Shown here in pieces: positions 41,163-52,754 of a stretch of DNA of 64,000 nucleotides; the first letter of the stretch is position 1; each line of letters opens with the position of its first letter. The notes beneath the pieces are model-generated. The model made no database searches. It was given only the letters and a program-made list of their open reading frames with translations, and was not told where the DNA came from. The position numbers were made by a program, and so were the translations under genes. Source of the DNA: JACVRW01 sp963821275 (GTDB lineage Bacteria > Actinomycetota > Thermoleophilia > Solirubrobacterales > Thermoleophilaceae); NCBI GenBank assembly GCA_963821275.1, contig CAWGDF010000008.1:248001-312000 (forward strand), written 5' to 3'.

Positions 41163-42902
41163 AGCGGTTGCTTTGCATTCTGTTGGGTGCCTTCGCCGCT
41201 TTCGCCGCGCCGGCCGTCGCGCAGACGGCGCCCGGTCCCTGCCCGGGGAGGGACATCGAGCCCGACCGGGTGATCACGGGAGCGTTCGGCACGGAGCTTC
41301 GCAAGAGCTACGTGATGGTGCCGTTCGCGGTGCCCCGGGGGACCACGGCGATCCGGGTCAAGTACTGCTACGACCAGCCCGAGGCCGGCACGAGCAGGCA
41401 CACGCTCGACCTCGGTCTCTACGAGCCCCGGCGGGGGCGGTCGCGGGTGTGGGGCAGGCGCGAGTTCCGCGGCTGGGGCGGTTCAAGCCATCCGGACGTG
41501 ACCGTCTCGGCCGAGGGCTTCTCGAGCGAGGCCGACTACACGGCCCGCCCGCGGATCGACCCGCCCGGCAAGACCACGCGCGCCTTCCTCCCGGGACGGA
41601 TCCGGGGCGGCACGTGGGCCGTCGAGCTCGGGGTGGCGGCGGTGATAGGCCAGGCGGAGGGCGACGCCGACGGCCAGGTGGCCTGGCGGCTGGAGATCGA
41701 CCTCGCAAGCGACCCCGAGTTCGCGGACGAGCCCTATCGCCCGGCGCGCTACAAGACGCGGCCCGCGCGGGCCGGGCCGGGTTGGTACACGGGCGACATG
41801 CACGTACACGCCGAGCACTCCGCCTACGGTGACGCGACCATGACCGAGGCCTTCGCCTACGCGTTCCGTCGCCGCGCCCGGGGCGGCGCGGGCCTCGACT
41901 TCCTCACGCTGTCCGACTACGTCTCCGGGAGCGCATGGGGAGAGATCGGCCGCTACCAGTCGCGCTATCCGCGCAAGCTGGTGGTGCGAAGCAGCGAGGT
42001 GATCACCTACCGCGGTCACGCCAACAACCACGCCAGCGCGCGCTTTGTCGACTACCGCGAGGGCCGGATCTACAGGCTGCGCCAGGACGGGTCGGTGCGT
42101 CTGCTCCGCGGAGCCCGCGACCCACGCCGCCGCTTCGCGGCAGATACGGCGCTACGGCGGCTGGACGCAGATCAACCACCCCACGATCTTCCCGCCGACC
42201 ACCCCCGCGGCGGCCGCGCTGTGCCGCGGCTGCTTCTGGGAGTACAGCGAGAAGGAGACCGGCTACTCCCGCGTCGACGCCTACGAGGTCGCCACCGGCC
42301 CCGCGGCGTTCGGCACGGCACCCAACCCGTTCACCGTCACGGCGATTGCCGAGTACGACCGCCTGCTCGGGCTGGGGCACCGGATGGCCGCGGTGGGATC
42401 GAGCGACTCGCACAACGCGGGGCGTACGACGTCGCCCACCCAGTCTCCGATCGGCACGGCGGCCACCGCCGTCCGTGCTGCCGAGCTGTCGGAGCGGGGA
42501 GTGCGCTGCGCCGTCCGGGCCCGCCACACCTACGTGAAGGTCACGGGGAGCGGCGGTCCCGACCTCCGCTTCGCGGCGCGGCCCCGAGGCGGCTCGGGCC
42601 GGGCCATCATCGGGGACGTGGTCCGGGCCCGCGGCGCAAGGTTCAGGGCGAGCGTCATCGACGGCGCCGGCCGGGATCTCCTGGTGGTCAAGAACGGCGT
42701 GACGATCGCCCGTGTGCCGGTCACGGGCAACCGCTTCACGCACCGCTTCGGGGGGACCGGCAGGGGACACTGGCGGCTGCAGCTGATGCGGGGAGCGCTG
42801 ATCGACACGGTGTCGAGCCCGATCTGGATCGAGCCCGGAACGGGCACGGTGCAGCGCTTGCCCTGTCGCCGGCGTCAGCCGGTACCGTCAGTCACCGGAT
42901 GA
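41159..42902 (+). pseudogene. Frameshifted secreted PHP-domain hydrolase (CehA/McbA type)
   Basis: A signal peptide (L-L-C-I-L-L-G-A-F-A-A-F-A-A-P-A-V-A-Q) and a beta-rich N-domain lead to metal-binding motifs of a PHP hydrolase: G-D-M-H-V-H-A-E-H-S in frame 1, then I-N-H-P-T-I-F and G-S-S-D-S-H-N-A-G in the +1 frame. The switch lies between about 42065 and 42130 and needs removal of one base. With it repaired, the product is a complete exported protein of about 580 residues. GTG start overlaps the upstream stop; the end overlaps dus by 4 nt. Confidence 0.75.
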
Positions 42903-43891
42903 CACGCTCGCTGCGCGACCCCTGGCACCTCGGCGGGCTCGAGATCGCCAACCGCCTGGTGCTCGCCCCCTTGGCCGGGATCGGCAACTGGTTCGTGCGC
43001 CTGCAGGCCAAGCGCTTCGGCGCCGGCCTGGTGGTCTCGGAGATGGTGTCGAGCTTCGGCCTGGCCCACGGAAACGAGCGGACCGTGCGCGAGTTCCTTC
43101 GCATCCACCCCGAGGAACACCCGGTCTCCGTCCAGCTCTTCGGCCACGACGCCGAGGTGATGCGCCGGGCCGCCGCGATGACCGCCGCGGCGGGCGCCGA
43201 CCTCATCGACCTCAACATGGGCTGCCCGGTGCGCAAGGTCTGCAAGACCGGCGCCGGCGCCGCTCTGCTGGCCGACCCGGCCCGGGCCGTGGCCATCGCC
43301 CGCGCCGCGCGGGAGGGCAGCGGCCTGCCGGTGACGGTCAAGCTTCGCCCCGGACAGGAGCCGGGCGAGCGCAACGGCGTGGATCTGGCCCACAGCCTGG
43401 TCGAGGAGGCCGGGGTGGCGGGCATCGCCTTCCACCCGCGGCATGCGTCGCAGCAGCACTCGGGCGCGCCGGACTACGCGCTCGCGCGCGAGCTGGCCGC
43501 GGTCCTGCCGGTGCCGGTGATCGTGTCCGGCGGGCTGTCCTCGGACGAGCGCTCGCTCGCCGCCCTGGACCAGAGCGGCGCGGAAGCGGTGATGCTCGCC
43601 CGCGGGTCGCTCGGCAACCCGTGGCGCTTCGCCCGGCTGCTGGGCCACTACGACGGGGAGCCGACGCCGCCCGAGGTGGCCGCCGAGCTCGAGTGGGTGA
43701 TCGAGCGCGCCGAGCAGCATCTCGGCACCGAGCGGGCTGGGCGCTACCTGCGCAAGTTCTATCCCTGGTCGGCCGATCTCATGGGCCTCACCAGGCGCGA
43801 GCGCGAGCCGCTGGTGACCGCGCCGACCACCGCCGACGCCCGTCGCGCGCTGCGCCGGATCGCGCCGCTGGAGACCGCCCGCGCCGCCTGA
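42899..43891 (+). CDS. dus: tRNA-dihydrouridine synthase
   Basis: Dus enzymes reduce specific uridines in tRNA to dihydrouridine using FMN and NADPH. The 330-residue protein starts with L-A-P-L-A-G-I-G-N, has S-E-M-V, Q-L-F-G and the family signature L-N-M-G-C-P-V-R-K-V containing the catalytic Cys, followed by G-A-G-A-A-L-L and V-K-L-R-P-G. The subfamily is closest to DusB in layout, but I cannot fix the target uridine. It lies upstream of greA, as in other actinobacteria. Confidence 0.92.
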   Translation: MTRSLRDPWHLGGLEIANRLVLAPLAGIGNWFVRLQAKRFGAGLVVSEMVSSFGLAHGNERTVREFLRIHPEEHPVSVQLFGHDAEVMRRAAAMTAAAGADLIDLNMGCPVRKVCKTGAGAALLADPARAVAIARAAREGSGLPVTVKLRPGQEPGERNGVDLAHSLVEEAGVAGIAFHPRHASQQHSGAPDYALARELAAVLPVPVIVSGGLSSDERSLAALDQSGAEAVMLARGSLGNPWRFARLLGHYDGEPTPPEVAAELEWVIERAEQHLGTERAGRYLRKFYPWSADLMGLTRREREPLVTAPTTADARRALRRIAPLETARAA

Positions 43892-43911
43892 GAGGCCACT
43901 CGGGCCGATGC

Positions 43912-43917
43912 TAGACT
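43912..43917 (+). promoter_or_regulatory. -10 box of greA
   Basis: TAGACT, 39 nt before the greA ATG; an unclear -35 lies about 17 bp upstream. The leader contains GGGGGGT just before the start as a possible ribosome site. Confidence 0.45.
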
Positions 43918-43956
43918 GCGCCGTCCCTCCGTCCAGCTTCAGCGGGGGGTTTCTTT

Positions 43957-44433
43957 ATGAACCGAGAGACAGTTTTCACGCCTCAGGGGCTCGAGGAGCT
44001 CAAGTCCAAGATCGAGCGTTTGCGCGGTGAGCGCAGGCGCGAGGTGGCGGAGCGCATCAAGGAGGCGCGCGAGTTCGGCGACATCGCCGAGAACTCCGAG
44101 TACGACGACGCCAAGAACGAGCAGGCCATGCTCGAGAAGCAGATCGCCGACCTGGAGGAGAAGCTCCGCAGCGCCCGCGTGATCGACGAGACGGAGGTCG
44201 ACACCGACCAGGTCGGCGTGGGTGTGACCGTCCACGTGAAGGACCAGAAGACCGATAAGTCGACCAAGTTCAGGATCGTCGGATCGGCCGAGGCCGACCC
44301 GTCTGAGAACAAGCTCTCCAACGAGTCGCCGGTGGGCAAGGCGCTGATCGGCCACAAGCGCGGCGAGACCGTGACCGTGCCGGTGCCCCGCGGCCCCGCG
44401 CGCAAGCTCAAGATCACCAAGATCGAGCGCTAG
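43957..44433 (+). CDS. greA: Transcription elongation factor GreA
   Basis: GreA rescues backtracked RNA polymerase by stimulating transcript cleavage. The 158-residue protein has an N-terminal coiled coil with the tip acidic motif G-D-I-A-E-N-S-E-Y-D-D-A near 45-56 and the C-terminal FKBP-like domain ending S-P-V-G-K-A-L-I-G and G-E-T-V-T-V. Length is standard. Confidence 0.95.
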   Translation: MNRETVFTPQGLEELKSKIERLRGERRREVAERIKEAREFGDIAENSEYDDAKNEQAMLEKQIADLEEKLRSARVIDETEVDTDQVGVGVTVHVKDQKTDKSTKFRIVGSAEADPSENKLSNESPVGKALIGHKRGETVTVPVPRGPARKLKITKIER

Positions 44434-44448
44434 CGTCGCTGCGGCGGG

Positions 44449-44454
44449 TAGCGT
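44449..44454 (+). promoter_or_regulatory. -10 box of near-leaderless lysS
   Basis: TAGCGT is followed by 9 nt and the lysS GTG without a ribosome site. It gives lysS its own promoter 15 nt after greA. Confidence 0.4.
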
Positions 44455-44463
44455 TCGCGCACC

Positions 44464-45846
44464 GTGGACGACCGTCGCGCCAAGCTCGAGCGCCTGCGCG
44501 AGCAGGGGATCGATCCCTATCCCCACGAGTTCGACGGGGTCACGCCGATCGCCGCCGTACACGAGGCGCACGACGGGCTCGAGGCGGGCGAGGAGACCGA
44601 CGCGGCCTACCGGGTTGCCGGCCGCCTGACCGCTCGGCGCGGCCACGGCGGGGCGGCGTTCCTCGACCTCGTGGACCGGAGCGGCAAGCTGCAGGTGCAC
44701 GCCAAGCGCGACGTCCTCACCGAAGACTCCTTCGACACACTCACCTCGCTCGACCTGGGCGACCTGATCGGCGTTGACGGCACGGCCTTCAAGTCGCGCC
44801 GCGGCGAGCTCAGCCTGAGGGCGACGAGTTGGACCCTGCTGGCCAAGTCGCTGCGCCCGCCGCCGGAGAAGTTCCACGGGCTCGAGGACGTGGAGACCCG
44901 CTACCGGCACCGCGAGCTGGACCTGATCGCCAACGAGGAGATCCGCGAGCTGTTCATGCTCCGCAGCCGCGTGATCAGCGCGCTCCGGCGCTGGCTGGAC
45001 GAGCGCGGGTTCGTCGAGGTGGAGACGCCGGTGCTGCAGCCCCTCTACGGGGGTGCGCTGGCGCGCCCGTTCGTGACCCACCACAACGCGCTCGACCGGG
45101 ACCTGTACCTGCGCATCGCCGACGAGCTCTACCTCAAGCGCCTGATCGTGGGCGGCCTCGAGCGGGTCTACGAGATCGGCAAGGACTTCCGCAACGAGGG
45201 CGTCTCGCACAAGCACAACCCCGAGTTCACGATGCTCGAGTGGTACGAGGCCTACGCGGACTACGAGGACATCGCCGCCCGGCTGGAGGAGCTCATCGCG
45301 TTCGTGGCCGGCGAGGTGGGCTACGACGGGCCGATCGACTTCTCGGCCCCCTGGCGGCGGCTGACCCTGCGCAAGGCGATCCTCGAGCGAACAGGCCTCG
45401 ACGTCGCGACGGACGAGCTGCCCGGCGAGGGCACCTGGGCCAAGCGGGTGGACGACCTGCTCTCCAAGCACGTCGAGTCCGAGCTTCAGGACCCGACCTT
45501 CATCCTCGACTACCCGAAGGAGCTGTCACCTTTCGCGAAGGACCACCGCTCCGAGCCCGGCCTGGTGGAGCGTTTCGAGTGCTTCGCCGGCGGCATGGAG
45601 TTCGCCAACGCCTTCAGCGAGCTGAACGACCCGGACGAGCAGCGGGCCCGCTTCGAACAGCAGCGGGCCGACGAGGCCGCCGGCGACGAGGAGACGCAGC
45701 CCTACGACGAGGACTACGTCCGCGCGCTGGAGCAGGGCATGCCGCCCACCGGCGGGATCGGCATCGGCATCGACAGGCTGGTGATGATCCTGAGCGGACG
45801 GCGCTCGATCCGCGAGGTGGTGCTCTTCCCGGCCATGCGCACCTGA
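44464..45846 (+). CDS. lysS: Lysyl-tRNA synthetase, class II
   Basis: LysS charges tRNA-Lys. The 460-residue enzyme has an N-terminal OB fold (about 45-140) and the class II core: motif 1 around F-V-E-V-E-T-P-V-L near 182-190, motif 2 with F-R-N-E-G-V-S-H-K-H-N-P-E-F-T near 241-255, and motif 3 G-I-G-I-G-I-D-R-L near 432-440. It lacks a long N-terminal extension and starts at GTG. It follows greA closely, a common pairing. Confidence 0.95.
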   Translation: MDDRRAKLERLREQGIDPYPHEFDGVTPIAAVHEAHDGLEAGEETDAAYRVAGRLTARRGHGGAAFLDLVDRSGKLQVHAKRDVLTEDSFDTLTSLDLGDLIGVDGTAFKSRRGELSLRATSWTLLAKSLRPPPEKFHGLEDVETRYRHRELDLIANEEIRELFMLRSRVISALRRWLDERGFVEVETPVLQPLYGGALARPFVTHHNALDRDLYLRIADELYLKRLIVGGLERVYEIGKDFRNEGVSHKHNPEFTMLEWYEAYADYEDIAARLEELIAFVAGEVGYDGPIDFSAPWRRLTLRKAILERTGLDVATDELPGEGTWAKRVDDLLSKHVESELQDPTFILDYPKELSPFAKDHRSEPGLVERFECFAGGMEFANAFSELNDPDEQRARFEQQRADEAAGDEETQPYDEDYVRALEQGMPPTGGIGIGIDRLVMILSGRRSIREVVLFPAMRT

Positions 45847-45851
45847 CTCGG

Positions 45852-45857
45852 TAGCCT
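45852..45857 (+). promoter_or_regulatory. -10 box of leaderless PRC-barrel gene
   Basis: TAGCCT, then 6 nt, then the ATG at 45864; no ribosome site. Confidence 0.5.
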
Positions 45858-45863
45858 GCCGCC

Positions 45864-46226
45864 ATGGACCTCGGCGAGCCCTCCTCCTACCTCCTGCTGG
45901 AGCCCGGCGTACCGGTCTACTCGAGCGACGGCGAGCGGCTCGGAGAGGTTGAGCACGTGCTGGCCGACGAGGCCACCGACGTGTTCGACGGGGTCGTGAT
46001 CGACCAGAGCGTGCTGCCGGGCGGGCACCGGTTCGTGGACGGCTCTCAGGTCGACCGCATCCACGAGGACGGCGTGGTTCTCACGCTCCCGGCCGACGAG
46101 GCCGAGGAGCTGCCCGAGCCGTCCGAGAACCCGGCCGCGATGGGCACCAACCCGGCGGAGGTCGAGGAGAGCGACCTGGAGCGCAAGCTGCGGGGCGCCT
46201 GGGACCGGATCAGCGGGAAGTACTAG
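45864..46226 (+). CDS. PRC-barrel-like domain protein
   Basis: A 120-residue acidic protein whose first 75 residues fit a PRC-barrel-like small beta fold (V-P-V-Y-S-S-D-G-E-R-L-G-E-V-E-H-V near 17-33, F-D-G-V-V-I-D near 41-47, D-R-I-H-E-D-G-V near 63-70), followed by a Glu/Pro-rich linker and a C-terminal helix. Such proteins are common, poorly characterised actinobacterial genes. It converges on the lipoprotein gene 13 nt away. Confidence 0.7.
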   Translation: MDLGEPSSYLLLEPGVPVYSSDGERLGEVEHVLADEATDVFDGVVIDQSVLPGGHRFVDGSQVDRIHEDGVVLTLPADEAEELPEPSENPAAMGTNPAEVEESDLERKLRGAWDRISGKY

Positions 46227-46239
46227 CCGCGAGAGGTTG

Positions 46240-46686
46240 TCAGCCGTCGACGGCCTCGCGAAGCTCGCTCTCGGCTTGGCGCAGCCGTTCCCCGGCGGCC
46301 ACCAGAGCGCCCGCAGCCGCATTGGCCTCCGACGGCCGGCCCTCCTCGGCGGCGTCCGCGAGCTTACGCAGGCGGCGGGAGCCCTCTTCCAGCGCGGCCA
46401 TCAGCTCGTCGAGCTGCTGCTGCGCACCCTCGGGCGGCTCGAGCCCCTCCAGGTTCTCGTGCACCTGGTCCAGGCGGTCGGCCAAACGGTCGTAGCGGGC
46501 CGCCAGCTCCTTGTTGCTCTCGCCGGCAGCCTTGGTCAGAGAATCGCCGACGTCGTCGCCCAGCGAGCTGAGCGGCCGGACCGCCTCGTTGTAGTCCTGC
46601 TTGAAGGCGTTGTTGTCGTCCCCGCAGCCAACCGGGAGGGCGACGAGGGCGAGCAGGACCATGAGTGATGCCGCGCGAGCGCCCAA
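46240..46686 (-). CDS. Putative lipoprotein with coiled-coil helical domain
   Basis: The product has an N-terminal hydrophobic stretch (M-V-L-L-A-L-V-A-L) ending at L-P-V-G-C, a likely lipidation site, then an all-helical, charged domain (long heptad-like runs such as L-A-A-R-Y-D-R-L-A-D-R-L-D-Q-V). The longer reading from 46740 would translate a repeat element, so I start at TTG 46686, which supplies Arg residues before the hydrophobic core; ATG 46662 is an alternative. About 148 residues. Function unknown. Confidence 0.65.
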   Translation of the reverse strand: MGARAASLMVLLALVALPVGCGDDNNAFKQDYNEAVRPLSSLGDDVGDSLTKAAGESNKELAARYDRLADRLDQVHENLEGLEPPEGAQQQLDELMAALEEGSRRLRKLADAAEEGRPSEANAAAGALVAAGERLRQAESELREAVDG

Positions 46687-46709
46687 GACCCTGGCCAGGC
46701 TAGCCCATA

Positions 46710-46734
46710 CCGCAAGCAGCCGGCTCGGCCGGCT
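46710..46734 (-). repeat. Intergenic hairpin repeat, copy C
   Basis: On the minus strand 25 nt match copies A (29144-29168) and B exactly, including the CGA-loop stem; a second partial unit follows at 46738-46758. It lies just upstream of the lipoprotein gene. Confidence 0.65.
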
Positions 46735-46829
46735 CGGCAAGCAGCCGGCTCAGCCGGAAAGCGGAATTCCGGCGCAGAACGCGGCATTTACGGCTCCGTT
46801 AAGCCCAAAGGCGCTGTAGGGGGCATTGG

Positions 46830-46835
46830 TAGACT
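46830..46835 (+). promoter_or_regulatory. Possible -10 box of clpC
   Basis: TAGACT in the 269-nt gap between the lipoprotein start and clpC; it would give a leader of about 115 nt. The leader contains a 17-codon ATG frame at 46893-46946 that I do not call a gene. No CtsR or HAIR-type operator was recognised. Confidence 0.4.
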
Positions 46836-46955
46836 CGCCTTCGGTGGCAGGTGTTCTCCTGATCGCTTTTTCCCCGGCCGGCGTACCTCGACATGAAGGG
46901 GAAGGAGGACAGGGGGGCACTCGGCCCCGACGTTCCCGACAGATAGGCAAGACTC

Positions 46956-49586
<2,631 letters not shown>

Positions 49587-49630
49587 CGTCCTGAGCGGGT
49601 CCCGCCCCATGCCACCATGGGCGGCAGACG

Positions 49631-51256
49631 ATGGCGACTGAGCCTCGAACCCGCGATCAGGCGCTCCGCGCCGGAGAGGAAGCCCTGCGGCGCGGCGCAT
49701 GGCCGGAGGCGCGCGCCCACTACGAGGGGGCGCTGGCGTCCGGGGAGTCGGCGGAGGCCTGGGAGGGCCTCGGCTGGGCGGGCTACTGGCTGCACGATGC
49801 GGAGCTGACCATCGGCTCCCGCGAACGGGCCTACCGGGCCTTCCGCGCCGAGGCCGAGCCGGCCGCCGCCGGGCGGGTGGCCGGCTGGCTCGCCGCCGAC
49901 TTCCTCGAGTTCCGCGGTGAGGACGCCGTCGCGCGCGGCTGGCTCGAGCGCGGCCGGCGCATGCTCGAGGGCGTTCCGGCAGGTGAGGACCACGGCTGGC
50001 TGGGACTCCACGAGGGCTCCTACGTCATGAACGTGCTGGGCGATCTGGAACAGGCCGGGGCGCTGGCGGCAAACGCCGCGGCGCTCGGGCGGGAGTTCGG
50101 CGTGGCCGACCTCGAGGCGGTCGGCCTCGCGCTCGAGGGCATCACGCTCGTGAGGCGCGGCGGCGTCCAGGAGGGCCTGCGCCTGCTCGACGAGGCCGCC
50201 GCGATCACCGCCGGTGAGGAGCTGCGGCTGCCGATCGTGCGGGGCTGGGCGCTGTGCTACCTGATCTCGGCCTGCGAGGGGGTGGGTGACTTCCCCCGGG
50301 CGACGCAATGGTGTGCGACCGCGCAGGTGACCGCCGAGCGCTGGGACGCGCGCCAGCTGATCGGTGTCTGCCGCAGCGCCTACGGGAACGTCCTCGCTAC
50401 GAACGGCGATTGGGCGGCAGCGGAGCTCGAGCTGACTGCGGCGGTTGAGGACCTGCTGGCCGTCCGGCCGGCGATGGCGCCGGGCGGGCTGGCCCGGCTG
50501 GGCGAGCTGCGGGCCCGCCAGGGCCGCGCCGATGAGGCCCGCGTTCTCTTCGAGCGAGCGGGGGCCCACCCGAGGGCCGTGCTCGGGCTGGGCGCGCTGG
50601 CGCTCGACGCCGGCGATCCGGCCGGGGCCGCCGACGCCGCGGACCGTGTCCTGCGCCGGCTGGCGCCGAGCACGACCCTTGACCGCCTCCCGGCACTCGA
50701 GCTCCTGGTCAGAGCCCGGCTTGGGCTCGGCGATCTCGAGGGCGCGGCAGTCAGCTGCAGCGAGCTGGAGCGGGTTGGAGAGACCATCGGCACACCGTTC
50801 GTCCGCGGCAGGGCCAGGCTCGCGGCCGCGCGCGTGGCCGGGGCGCGGGGCGACGCCGAGGAGGCCCGCCGGGCCGCGGAGGACGCCGTCGACCTGCTGG
50901 CGGAGTCGGCGGCCGCGTATGAGGCGGCCCTGGCCCGTCTGGAGCTTGGCCGGGCCCTGGCCGCACTCGGGCGCCCCGAGCCGGCGGCCGCGGAGGCCAA
51001 CGCGGCACGTGAGGCCCTCGCGGCGCTCGGGGTGCGCGCGCCCGAGCGGGCCCCAGACTCACTGAGCGAGCTCACGCCGCGCGAGCTGGAGGTGCTGCGG
51101 CTCGTCGCGCAGGGGCTGAGCGACGCCGACATCGCGGAGCGGCTGGTGTTGAGCCAGCACACCGTGCACCGCCACGTGGCGAACGTGCGCACCAAGCTCG
51201 GGCTGCACTCCCGGGCCGCTGCGGTGGCCTACGCGGCACGCGCCGGCCTCCTCTGA
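49631..51256 (+). CDS. TPR-repeat LuxR-family transcriptional regulator
   Basis: The 541-residue protein is made of helical TPR-like repeats rich in Ala (from about 8 to 460) and ends in a LuxR/GerE HTH (L-T-P-R-E-L-E-V-L-R-L-V-A-Q-G, D-I-A-E-R-L-V-L-S, T-V-H-R-H-V-A-N-V). It lacks the P-loop ATPase of LAL/MalT regulators. It may control the oxidase and exporter genes downstream (inference from order). Start ATG with weak ribosome site. Confidence 0.85.
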   Translation: MATEPRTRDQALRAGEEALRRGAWPEARAHYEGALASGESAEAWEGLGWAGYWLHDAELTIGSRERAYRAFRAEAEPAAAGRVAGWLAADFLEFRGEDAVARGWLERGRRMLEGVPAGEDHGWLGLHEGSYVMNVLGDLEQAGALAANAAALGREFGVADLEAVGLALEGITLVRRGGVQEGLRLLDEAAAITAGEELRLPIVRGWALCYLISACEGVGDFPRATQWCATAQVTAERWDARQLIGVCRSAYGNVLATNGDWAAAELELTAAVEDLLAVRPAMAPGGLARLGELRARQGRADEARVLFERAGAHPRAVLGLGALALDAGDPAGAADAADRVLRRLAPSTTLDRLPALELLVRARLGLGDLEGAAVSCSELERVGETIGTPFVRGRARLAAARVAGARGDAEEARRAAEDAVDLLAESAAAYEAALARLELGRALAALGRPEPAAAEANAAREALAALGVRAPERAPDSLSELTPRELEVLRLVAQGLSDADIAERLVLSQHTVHRHVANVRTKLGLHSRAAAVAYAARAGLL

Positions 51257-51274
51257 GCCGCCCGGTAGACGCGC

Positions 51275-51309
51275 TCCGCGCGCAGCCGGCCGAGCCGGCT
51301 GCTTGCGGC
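51275..51309 (+). repeat. Intergenic hairpin repeat, copy B
   Basis: Identical over 35 nt to copy A at 29135-29169. It begins 18 nt after the stop of the TPR-LuxR gene, again directly behind a gene end. Confidence 0.7.
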
Positions 51310-51382
51310 AAGGCGGCCTGGCCGGTTCCGGCCATTTCGCAGGATGGCCGGGAATGGCGAAGCGCGCGCGCTGGTCCAGACC

Positions 51383-51388
51383 TAGCGT
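51383..51388 (+). promoter_or_regulatory. -10 box of leaderless BBE-type oxidase gene
   Basis: TAGCGT, then 7 nt, then ATG 51396; no ribosome site. It supports this ATG over the upstream in-frame starts. Confidence 0.5.
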
Positions 51389-51395
51389 GAACATC

Positions 51396-52754
51396 ATGGT
51401 CTCGCACACACAGACACTCCCTCTGCACAAGCCGGGCAGCGCCGAGTACGACGAGGCGCGCACGCTCTTCAACAGCATGATCGAACGGCGCCCCGCGGAG
51501 GTCGCGCGCTGCTCCAGCCCCGACGACGTTCGGGCTGCGCTCGCGCTCGCCCGCGAGCACGGCCTCGAAATCGCGGTCCGCGCCGGCGGCCACTCCGTGG
51601 CCGGCCTCTCCCTGGTCGACGACGGGCTCGTGATCGACGTGCGCGGCATGGCGGAGGTCGAGGTCGATCCCGACCGCCGGACGGTCCGCGTCGGCGCGGG
51701 TGCGACCTGGTCCGACGTGGATCGCGCCACCCAGCCGCACGGGCTCGCCACCACCGGTGGCCGTGTCTCCAGCACCGGCGTGGCCGGGCTGACCCTGGGC
51801 GGCGGCTCGGGCTGGCTCGAGCGCAAGCACGGCCTCGCCTGCGACAACCTGCTGGCGGTCGAGCTCGTGACCGCGAACGGCGAGATCGTGCGCGCCTCCG
51901 AGAACGAGCACCCGGACCTGTTCTGGGCGCTGCGGGGCGGAGGCGGCAACTTCGGCGTCGCCACCGCCTTCGAGTTCCGGCTCCACCCGATCGGGTCCGA
52001 GGTCTTCGCGGGCCTGGCCCTCTGGCCCGCCGCCCGCGGGCGCGAGCTGCTGGCGCTCTATCGCGACGTAATGCGTGACGCGCCCGAGGAGCTGAGCCTG
52101 GCCTTCGTGTACCTCACTGGGCCGGCGGAGGAGGACGTCCCCGAGCACCTTCACGGGCAGCCGCTGGTGGCGCTGGCCGGCATGTACGCCGGCCCGGTCG
52201 ACGAGGGCGAGAGGGCGATGAGAGCGATCCGCGCCTTCGGGCCCCCGGAGGCCGACTTCTTCGAGCCGATGGCCTACGCGGACTTCCAGTGCGCGATCGA
52301 CGACCCGCCCGGCTACCGCAACTACTGGACCGCCGAGCACCTCACGGACCTCCCCGGCGACGCGATCGAGGCGATCGCCCGTCGCTCCGAGGAGCTGCCG
52401 CCCGGACCGGCCCAGCTGTTCATCGTGAGCTGGGGTGGCGCGCTCGCGCGGGTGTCCGAGGCGCACTCGCCGCTGGCGGGCCGGGACGCCACCTTCGTGG
52501 TCCACCCGTTCGCGCTCTGGGAGGACCCGGCGGACGACGAGCGGATGATCGGCTGGGCCCGGGCCTTCCGCGCGGACCTGGCCGACTACGCCACCGGCGC
52601 GGTATACCTGAACTTCATCGGCGACGAGGGCCAGTCGCGCGTGCGCTCCGGCTACCTGCCGGGCACCCACGAGCGCCTGGCCCGGGTCAAGGCCGAGTGG
52701 GATCCGGAGAACGTGTTCCGTGCGAGCGGGAACGTTGCGCCTGCGACGCACTGA
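51396..52754 (+). CDS. FAD-linked (BBE-type) oxidoreductase
   Basis: The 452-residue protein has the PCMH FAD-binding fold: V-R-A-G-G-H-S-V-A-G near 65-74, with the His that commonly carries 8-alpha-linked FAD, G-G-R-V-S-S-T-G-V-A-G-L-T-L-G-G-G near 121-137, and a C-terminal berberine-bridge segment ending with D-P-E-N-V-F-R. Such enzymes oxidise alcohols, sugars or alkaloid-like compounds with O2. It overlaps the MFS exporter gene, so a product-plus-export pair is plausible. Confidence 0.85.
   Translation: MVSHTQTLPLHKPGSAEYDEARTLFNSMIERRPAEVARCSSPDDVRAALALAREHGLEIAVRAGGHSVAGLSLVDDGLVIDVRGMAEVEVDPDRRTVRVGAGATWSDVDRATQPHGLATTGGRVSSTGVAGLTLGGGSGWLERKHGLACDNLLAVELVTANGEIVRASENEHPDLFWALRGGGGNFGVATAFEFRLHPIGSEVFAGLALWPAARGRELLALYRDVMRDAPEELSLAFVYLTGPAEEDVPEHLHGQPLVALAGMYAGPVDEGERAMRAIRAFGPPEADFFEPMAYADFQCAIDDPPGYRNYWTAEHLTDLPGDAIEAIARRSEELPPGPAQLFIVSWGGALARVSEAHSPLAGRDATFVVHPFALWEDPADDERMIGWARAFRADLADYATGAVYLNFIGDEGQSRVRSGYLPGTHERLARVKAEWDPENVFRASGNVAPATH

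Noticed and set aside
46893..46946. 17-codon leader peptide ahead of clpC
   Set aside because: No ribosome site, no regulatory codon run and no overlapping hairpin that would suggest attenuation.
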